Positions 1-6,300 of a stretch of 6,601 nucleotides of DNA are shown in pieces. Origin of the DNA: Bacteroidota bacterium. Its GTDB lineage: Bacteria > Bacteroidota > Bacteroidia > Cytophagales > Cyclobacteriaceae. Position numbers and translations under genes: made by a program. Every line of letters starts with the position of its first letter. Within the stretch, counting starts at the first letter, position 1. The stretch is taken from the NCBI GenBank assembly GCA_023417955.1, contig JAEZDW010000078.1:1-6601 (forward strand), given 5' to 3'. Below the pieces are notes generated by a model. It worked only from the letters and a program-made list of their open reading frames with translations. It had not been told where the DNA came from and ran no database searches.

Positions 1-876
1 CTTGTGGCCACACCGGGGCGTTTCATGGAGCTTTATCTCAGGGGCGAAATTCCGGTAAAACAAATCAGGGTACTTGTACTTGATGAAGCGGACCGGATCA
101 TGGACATGGGGTTCATGCCGCAAATTCGAAAGGTGCTTGAAGTGCTTCCGCGAAAGCGCCAAAATCTTTTGTTCTCGGCCACCTTCGGTGAGAAGGTAGA
201 GCGATTGGCAGGTGACTTTCTGGAGTTTCCAGTCAAGGTGGAGATAACACCATCGGCGACGCCGGCCCGTCAGGTGGAGCAGTGGCAATACCACGTGCCG
301 AATCTGAAAACCAAGATTAACTTACTCGAGAATCTGCTTGCCGACCGCGAGGTATTTAACCGCGTGATGATTTTTGCGCGCACGAAAGAGGTCGCGGACA
401 ACGTGACGCAGTTTATCGACAGGAAGGGACTGGGGCCCGTGCGGGTTATTCATTCCAACAAAGGTCAGAACTCGCGGATTAACGCCGTGAATACGTTTCG
501 CGACGGTGAACTGCGGGTTCTTGTAAGCACAGATGTAACGGCACGTGGCATTGATGTCGCTAACGTATCACACGTTATCAACTTTGATGTTCCAATTCTG
601 TACGAAGACTACGTACACCGTATTGGTCGGACGGGGCGGGCGTTTCAGAGTGGCATTGCAATTACCTTTGTCACGAAGGCGGAAAGCTATCACATGGAAA
701 AAATCGAGACGCTGATACGCGAGCAGGTGCCCGTTGCAAGCATTCCTTCTGACGTCGTTATTGAGCCGACACCATTCGATGAAGAGCAGCGCATGCGTCG
801 CGAGATGGATGACCAGCGAAAGAAAGACGATCCGGAATTCAAAGGCGCTTTCCACGACAAGAAGCGCAAACGCTAA
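1..876 (+). CDS. DEAD-box ATP-dependent RNA helicase, RhlE-like (5'-truncated by window edge)
   Basis: This is the C-terminal 291 residues of an ATP-dependent RNA helicase that remodels RNA duplexes, probably in ribosome assembly or mRNA turnover. The frame is open from base 1, so the GTG at base 4 is an internal valine and not a start. The Q motif and Walker A (motif I) lie upstream. Counting from base 1, visible motifs are Ib TPGR (4-7), II DEAD (28-31, bases 82-93), III SAT (59-61), IV VMIFART (122-128), V STDVTARGID (176-185) and VI HRIGRTGR (206-213). The second RecA-like domain is therefore complete, and all visible catalytic motifs are intact. The tail after about residue 250 is charged and ends KKRKR, much shorter than the Gly/Arg-rich tail of E. 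coli RhlE. The region around HSNKGQNSR and the GAFHDKK ending resemble RhlE-type helicases of Bacteroidetes as I remember them. Family assignment is certain; the RhlE subgroup is likely but rests on recall. The stop is TAA, 21 bp from the convergent symporter gene. Confidence 0.95.
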   Translation, partial: LVATPGRFMELYLRGEIPVKQIRVLVLDEADRIMDMGFMPQIRKVLEVLPRKRQNLLFSATFGEKVERLAGDFLEFPVKVEITPSATPARQVEQWQYHVPNLKTKINLLENLLADREVFNRVMIFARTKEVADNVTQFIDRKGLGPVRVIHSNKGQNSRINAVNTFRDGELRVLVSTDVTARGIDVANVSHVINFDVPILYEDYVHRIGRTGRAFQSGIAITFVTKAESYHMEKIETLIREQVPVASIPSDVVIEPTPFDEEQRMRREMDDQRKKDDPEFKGAFHDKKRKR

Positions 877-897
877 TCGCACGGAACGCGGCCAACG
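877..897. other. 21-bp convergent gap between helicase and symporter genes
   Basis: This gap separates the TAA of the helicase (plus strand) from the TAA of the symporter (minus strand). I see only a weak 4-bp complementarity (AACG and CGTT) near 885-899 and no T-run, so no recognisable bidirectional terminator. Transcripts from both sides probably run into the opposing gene. Confidence 0.6.
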
Positions 898-2583
898 TTA
901 CTTCTCGCCGTACTCCTTATGGAATCCTTCCCAGTAGTCTTTTAACGTTTGCTTCATATCCTTATGAAGCAGAAGAATTCCTGCCAGGTTAGGAATGGTC
1001 ATCAACGCAATGGTGATTCCCGAAAGTGTCCAGATGATAGTCGTATCTGTAAATGAAGCCAGGAAGAAGGCAATCACATAGATGACGTGGTAATAGATCA
1101 CAGACCTTGCTCCAAAGAGGAATGTCATTGCACGGTCGCCATAATACGACCAGGATATTGCAGTCGAAAAGGCAAACAACAATATCCCAAACGTAATGAT
1201 GTATTGGCCATAAGATCCCAGCGGGCTTCTGGTAAAGGCTACCGACGTCAAAGGTGCTGAGTGCAGCAAAGACTTGCCGCTAAAACGGACTCCGGTGTCG
1301 GTATTTTCTTCCGCATTTCGCTGTACCCTGCCGTTGACAATGGCAACGGAGCCTGTGAGCGCACCGGATTTGTTGAAGACACGAACGTCTTCAGCTACAG
1401 ATCGCGCGTGTATTATAGTGACAGGACTTTGTACAACGCCATCCTCTATGTCAATTGTGCCCGAGAAGTATGGCAAGGCGCTCTTACCGATGATGTGATC
1501 AGACAACTTCTGTCTGTCTGCAGGGTCGTTGTCATTGTATGTTCCATCCAGTACATACATGTCGGCATACTGGAAGTCATTTTGCGTCTTTTCAATCCAG
1601 GTCCCGGAGCAAAGAATGGTTAGACCTGTGAGCATACAAATGATGATGGTATCGATGAATGGCTCGAGGATTGCAACCATACCTTCGGAAACGGGCTCAT
1701 GCGCTTTGGCAGCTGCGTGGGCAATAGGTGCCGATCCCTGGCCAGCTTCGTTCGAGAAAAGTCCGCGGTTTACTCCACGATTAAATGCGAAGGCGACGGT
1801 TGCGCCAAGAAACCCTCCGGTAGCAGATGTTCCTGAAAACAGGTCGCTTCCAATCGAAATAATTGAAGGAATCAGGTTCTCAACGTTTGAAAAAATGACA
1901 AGAAGCGAGCCGAGGAAATAGAAAATAGCCATGAATGGAACAAGCTTCTCGGTCACCTTTGCAATCCGCTTAATTCCACCGATAATAATGAAACCCAGTA
2001 TAATTGCAAGTACGAGTCCTGTGATCCAGTGATCAATATTGGGGAACGAAGTGTATACGGCGTTGGAAATACTATTGATCTGGGGAAGGCTTCCTGTGCC
2101 AAAGGAAGAGAGTACAGTGGCAATGGCGAAAATCACGGCCAACCACTTTGCGTTGAGGGCGTTTTTCATGAAGTACATCGGCCCGCCCGCGATATGCCCC
2201 TTTGAATCCTTTTCGCGGTACTTGTGAGAAAGCGTTACCTCAACAAACTTTGTGGTCATACCGAGGAACGCAGTCATGAGCATCCAGAAGAGCGCTGATG
2301 GTCCGCCGAGGTGAATCGCGAGTGCCACACCGGCGATGTTTCCGGTTCCTACCGTCCCTGACAACGCCGTTGCCAATGCCTGAAAGTGTGAGGTATCCCC
2401 GACGTCAGTTGCTTTATCGTACTTACCCATAACGACGCGCAATGCATGCCGGAAGAAACGGATCTGAGGAAATCTTAAATAGAATGTGAAAAAGATACCG
2501 GTGCCGAGAAGGAAGTAAACGAACCAGTTATGTCCACCAAGATAGCTATCGACGAGGGCTAAGAAGTCATTTAGCTGCTGCAT
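898..2583 (-). CDS. Sodium:alanine/glycine symporter, AGCS family (amino acid carrier protein)
   Basis: This is an inner-membrane secondary transporter of 561 residues, expected to import alanine or glycine with sodium. Family hallmarks are GTVGTGNIAGVALAI (about 76-90, the unwound first core helix at the sodium and substrate site), GGPSALFWMLMTAFLG (93-108, close to the AGCS signature), NRGLFSNEAGQGSAPIAHAA (272-291) and FAFSTAISWSYYGDRA (470-485). I count about eleven hydrophobic segments, near 18-36, 70-92, 95-118, 145-165, 186-204, 212-232, 257-275, 300-326, 457-477, 490-512 and 517-538. The protein is longer than typical members (about 450-480 residues, for example E. coli YaaJ). The excess is a polar stretch of about 110 residues (about 329-438) after the eighth segment, predicted extracytoplasmic. 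The C-terminus is lysine-rich and predicted cytoplasmic. The ATG start puts the first segment where the family expects it, but no Shine-Dalgarno sequence precedes it. The gene follows lspA by 56 bp on the same strand and may be co-transcribed. Transport specificity cannot be read from the sequence. Confidence 0.95.
   Translation of the reverse strand: MQQLNDFLALVDSYLGGHNWFVYFLLGTGIFFTFYLRFPQIRFFRHALRVVMGKYDKATDVGDTSHFQALATALSGTVGTGNIAGVALAIHLGGPSALFWMLMTAFLGMTTKFVEVTLSHKYREKDSKGHIAGGPMYFMKNALNAKWLAVIFAIATVLSSFGTGSLPQINSISNAVYTSFPNIDHWITGLVLAIILGFIIIGGIKRIAKVTEKLVPFMAIFYFLGSLLVIFSNVENLIPSIISIGSDLFSGTSATGGFLGATVAFAFNRGVNRGLFSNEAGQGSAPIAHAAAKAHEPVSEGMVAILEPFIDTIIICMLTGLTILCSGTWIEKTQNDFQYADMYVLDGTYNDNDPADRQKLSDHIIGKSALPYFSGTIDIEDGVVQSPVTIIHARSVAEDVRVFNKSGALTGSVAIVNGRVQRNAEENTDTGVRFSGKSLLHSAPLTSVAFTRSPLGSYGQYIITFGILLFAFSTAISWSYYGDRAMTFLFGARSVIYYHVIYVIAFFLASFTDTTIIWTLSGITIALMTIPNLAGILLLHKDMKQTLKDYWEGFHKEYGEK
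950..971. repeat. 9-bp perfect inverted repeat within the 3' end of the symporter gene
   Basis: TGCTTCATA (950-958) and TATGAAGCA (963-971) form a perfect 9-bp stem with a 4-base loop (TCCT on the plus strand). It lies inside the symporter coding sequence (residues about 538-545, LLHKDMKQ), about 50-70 bp from that gene's stop and about 75 bp past the stop of the convergent helicase. Neither strand has a T-run after it, so it does not look like a standard terminator. It could stabilise or pause either mRNA, or be an accident of codon use. Confidence 0.4.
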
Positions 2584-2639
2584 TGCGTTTAGGGTTGAGT
2601 AAGCAGAAAATCAGGCAGCCAATATAGTCGTTTTCCTTT
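2584..2639. other. 56-bp gap between lspA and symporter gene
   Basis: On the minus strand this spacer carries no terminator-like hairpin after the lspA TAA and no Shine-Dalgarno sequence at a useful distance from the symporter ATG. A purine stretch (AAAAGGAAAA) lies directly after the lspA stop, about 45 nt from the ATG and too far to set that start. TATATTGG near 2614-2621 is one base from the Bacteroidetes -7 element TAnnTTTG, but no matching upstream TTG at about -33 is evident, so I do not call a promoter. Read-through from lspA is the simplest reading. Confidence 0.45.
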
Positions 2640-3323
2640 TTATGACTCAGGATTTTCAGGATTTGTTGACGCCTCGGTCGATAGTGGTTCTTCAGGAACC
2701 GCCGCACTGCTAACCTCAGTGCCATGCGCGTGTTCTTCGGTGTGTTCTCGGAAAAATTGTTTCTGGAAAATCAGAATGATGACGACCCCGACGAAAATAG
2801 AGGAGTCGGCAATGTTAAAGACCGGACTAAAAAATGTAAAGAAATCCCCACCTTTCACAGGCACCCAATGTGGAATGGTAAAATCAAACAGTGGAAAGTA
2901 CAACATGTCGATAACCTGCCCGTGAAACCAGGGGGTAGGCGATTCCGGTGGATGATTATTGAGTAATACGCCATAAAATGTGCTGTCGATAACATTCCCA
3001 ACGGCGCCTCCAAGGATGAGAGCCATGCTCCATAAAAAACCGGCGTGTGCCTGGCGTTTTGCCATCCGCCAGAGGTAGTAACCGATACCGAACATCGCTC
3101 CGATACGGAATATTGTCAATGCCAGCTTTCCGAATTCACTTTCCCACCGAATGCCGAATGCCATTCCGGGATTCAGCAGGTAATGCAGCTTGAAACCGTA
3201 TTGTTCGTTACCGATAATCGTAATCTCGTCGTGGAGATTCATGTTGTAATGAATGAGCAACTTCGACGTCTGGTCAATGAGTATCACAACGACTGCCAGC
3301 AAAAAGTATCTGTAGATTTTCAT
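2640..3323 (-). CDS. lspA: Lipoprotein signal peptidase (signal peptidase II)
   Basis: This integral inner-membrane aspartyl protease cleaves signal peptides from diacylglyceryl-modified prolipoproteins just before the lipidated cysteine. It has 227 residues against about 155-170 in E. coli, Bacillus or Pseudomonas. Visible motifs are DQTSK (17-21), LNPGMAFG (50-57), GGAVGNVIDS (105-114), HGQVIDM (134-140) and FNIADSS (169-175). By alignment to Pseudomonas LspA, D139 (bases 2907-2909) and D173 (bases 2805-2807) should be the catalytic pair. Four membrane segments lie near 4-22, 66-85, 94-113 and 172-188. The loop between GNVID and the first catalytic Asp is about 17 residues longer than in Pseudomonas, and the gap between the two catalytic Asp is 34 instead of 19. 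The usual Arg after GNxxD is Ser. These traits match the Bacteroidetes form as I recall it. A Glu/Pro/Ser/Thr-rich tail follows the last membrane segment. The ATG is preceded directly by TATAGGA, whose AGGA has no spacer and is unlikely to act as a ribosome binding site. It lies 40 bp after ileS, the common genomic partner. Confidence 0.96.
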   Translation of the reverse strand: MKIYRYFLLAVVVILIDQTSKLLIHYNMNLHDEITIIGNEQYGFKLHYLLNPGMAFGIRWESEFGKLALTIFRIGAMFGIGYYLWRMAKRQAHAGFLWSMALILGGAVGNVIDSTFYGVLLNNHPPESPTPWFHGQVIDMLYFPLFDFTIPHWVPVKGGDFFTFFSPVFNIADSSIFVGVVIILIFQKQFFREHTEEHAHGTEVSSAAVPEEPLSTEASTNPENPES

Positions 3324-3339
3324 TCCTATATCGTTAGTT

Positions 3340-3355
3340 CTGCTCCAAAGAGCAG
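3340..3355 (-). promoter_or_regulatory. Perfect hairpin between ileS and lspA
   Basis: In the 40-bp gap between the ileS stop and the lspA start, CTGCTC (3340-3345) and GAGCAG (3350-3355) pair perfectly around a 4-base loop. In the transcript the loop reads UUUG. The structure begins 8 nt after the ileS TGA and ends 16 nt before the lspA ATG. No U-run follows, so it is not a standard intrinsic terminator. It could trim, stabilise or space the two cistrons, or affect lspA initiation; the role is inference only. A 6-bp stem can arise by chance, but its position exactly between two cistrons makes it worth recording. Confidence 0.4.
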
Positions 3356-3363
3356 GGTGTCGT

Positions 3364-6300
3364 TCAGCGCTGTGTCTTTACGCTGATCTTTACTTTCACC
3401 ATAAATTCGTCCATATCGACTTCCGTTGCCCCGGAAAGATTGTCTTTCAGTTCAAGACTCAGTGCCTGTGTTTCGGTACTGATATAGTCGCTGAATTCCG
3501 TAAGTGCGGCCGTCACAACTTCTCCATTGCGCTCTACTTCTATGCCGATTTTGTCCAGCACTTCGAGTCCCATATCCTTACGAAGATTCTGCACGCGATT
3601 GACAAAATCACGCGCAATACCTTCACGACGAAGCGAGTCTGTAATGGTGATATCGAGCGCTACCGTTACACCACCTTCGCTTGCAACAGACCAGCCCGGA
3701 ATATCTTCGGATGTGATGAGCACATCTTCAACAACGAGATCAAAGCCGCCCCTTGAAAGCGATCCCTGTTTCTCCAACGTGTTGATATCGTCCTGGTTGA
3801 AGGCATTGATAACGGCAGCCACTTCTTTCATTTTTGGGCCGTATTGTTTGCCGAGACGCGGGAAGTTGGGTTTTGCTTTCTTAACAAGCACTCCTGACGT
3901 ATCGTCAATGTATTCGATAGCCTTAACATTTACTTCCGCAAGAATAATGCTTTCGACGGAACGAATGCGGTCTGCAAACGATGCGTCGAGGACGGGAAGC
4001 AGTATGCGTTGCAGTGGCGTCCTTACCTTAACCTTTGCATTCTTCCGAATCGAGTGCACAAGTGAGCATATCTTCTGAGCGTAGTCCATCGACTTTTCCA
4101 GCTCGCTGTCGATGCGGCTTCCTTCTGCTTTCACGAGATCTGTCAGGTGAACAGAAATGTGGCGCAAAGGTGTGTTGTTTGCAAGCGCGTTGTCGCGTAT
4201 GTTTTCTGTTAGATTGCGATAGAGCCACTCACTGAAGAACGGTGCAATCGGCGACATCAGCTGTGCTGTAACCATCAGGCACTCGTATAACGTTTCGTAT
4301 GCCGCTTTTTTGTCATCGCCGATTTCTCCATTAACGCTGGTAGACCGTACACTCCAAAAGCGTTTACGATTCAGTCTTACGTACCAGTTTGAAAGGTGGT
4401 CGTTCACAAAATCCTGAATTGCCCGTGCAGCGCGCGTGGGCTCGTATTCTTCGTACGCTTTCGTTACTTCGCGAATTAGTGTCTGAAGTTTGGAAATGAT
4501 CCACCGGTCAAGATGCGTAAGTTTATTCGACGGCACGAGATTCATTTCGTCCTTGACAAATCCGTCGATGTTGGCATAGAGCGCGAAGAATGAATATGTG
4601 TTGTACAGCGTTCCAAAGAAACGACGTTGTACTTCGGTGATTCCGTCAAAATCGAACTTGAGGTTATCCCACGGGGGGGCATTTTCGATCATGTACCAGC
4701 GCACAAGATCGGGGCCGTACTTTTCGATCGCGTCAAATGGATTTACTACGTTGCCCAGACGCTTCGACATCTTGTTGCCGCTCTTGTCGAGCACAAGTCC
4801 ATTTGAGATCACGTTGCGGAATGCGACCTCATCAAAAAGCATTGTGGCGATTGCATGCAGCGTGAAGAACCATCCACGCGTTTGATCTACCCCTTCAGCG
4901 ATGAAGTCAGCCGGGTAGTTGTTATCAAATGTGTCTTTGCTTTCAAATGGATAATGCCACTGTGCAAAAGGCATCGCGCCTGAGTCAAACCACACATCGA
5001 TCAGATCGGGTTCGCGATACATGGGCTGACCCGTTGAACTTACCAGGACAACTTCATCGACAAACGGGCGGTGCAAATCGAAATCAGAAGGCAAAGCGGA
5101 TTTCATAAAGCCTGCATCAATCGAGCGCTCGACCTGATTGTTAAGCTCAGCAATGCTGCCAATGCAGATTTCTTCTTTGCCATCTTTCGTGCGCCAGATT
5201 GGCAGCGGTGTTCCCCAGTAACGGGAACGCGACAGGTTCCAATCCACCAGGTTCTCCAACCAGTTTCCGAAACGTCCGCTGCCTGTTGATTCTGGTTTCC
5301 AGTTGATGGTCTTGTTTAGTTCAACCATCCGGTCCTTGAGGGCGGTGGTGCGTATGAACCAGGAGTCCAGCGGATAATACAATACCGGCTTGTCTGTTCT
5401 CCAGCAGTGCGGATAAGTGTGTTCGTATTTCTCTACTTTGAACGCCTTGTTCTCTTCCTTCAGTATGATTGAAATGATTACGTCAGTGGTTTTGTAGTCG
5501 GCATGTGACTCGTCTTCACCGGTGTAATTCTTGACATAGAAGTCGTCAGCGCCAAGACTCTTATGGGTCTTGATGCCATATTTGGCGACACCAGATGCGA
5601 GTTGTTCGCCAATGATCGAGATAAACTTTCCTTTCTTATCAACGGTGGGGACTTCATTGCCGGCTTCGTCTTTTATCGTGAGAGCTGGAACTCCGTTTTG
5701 TTTTGCTGCCCTGAAGTCGTCGGCACCGAACGTTGGTGAAATGTGAACAACACCGGTTCCGTCTTCAGTTGTAACGAAGTCACCTGCAATTACATGGAAG
5801 GCTTTATCAGCGTCGTAGAACGGCTGCAAATAGGGCAGCAGTTGTTCATAGCGGATGCCCACTAATTTCGATCCCGGAAACTCCTCCACGATCTCATATG
5901 GGATCGCTTTGTCTCCCGGCTTATAGTCCGCGATAGCAAGGTCTTTGTTCTTTTCGGAGAAGTATTTTGAGAACAAGTCTTTCGCCAGTACAACGCTAAT
6001 CGGTTTATGCGTGTACATATTGAAGGTGTTCACCTGCACATACGTGATCTTCTCACCGATTGCGAGGGCAGTGTTTGATGGAAGCGTCCACGGCGTGGTT
6101 GTCCATGCAAGAATAAATACTTCGCCCTTTTGTTTTTCAAAGAGAAATGCTGAGCGATCGTTTGACTTCACTTTGAACTGGGCGACAACCGTTGTATCCT
6201 TTACTTCCTTGTAACATCCCGGCAGGTTCAATTCATGGGAGCTGAGACCAGTTCCTGCGCCGGGAGAATAGGGTTGGATCGTATAACCCTTGTAGAGGAG

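Noticed and set aside
4..6. GTG as the helicase start
   Set aside because: The codon falls in the conserved VATPGR block in mid-protein, so this is a window-edge truncation.
568..882. A 104-codon open frame on the minus strand
   Set aside because: It is antisense to helicase motifs V and VI and the tail, with no family resemblance, and it overlaps the stop region of the real gene.
1261..1921. Several plus-strand open frames opposite the symporter
   Set aside because: They overlap one another and the conserved symporter frame; their translations show no motif, membrane pattern or credible start.
2605..2639. Possible promoter for the symporter (TATATTGG on the minus strand)
   Set aside because: It is one base off the Bacteroidetes -7 element, and no properly placed -33 TTG is evident; in a region this short a chance match is likely.
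3527..4078. A 183-codon open frame on the plus strand
   Set aside because: It lies entirely antisense to ileS, whose coding frame is clearly conserved there. The translation is Ser/Arg/Thr-rich with no recognisable motif, as expected of a shadow frame.
4673..4679. Seven-base homopolymer (G on plus, C on ileS coding strand), a possible slippage or phase-variation site
   Set aside because: The frame is intact on both sides and encodes the conserved NAPPW element of IleRS, so composition explains it.
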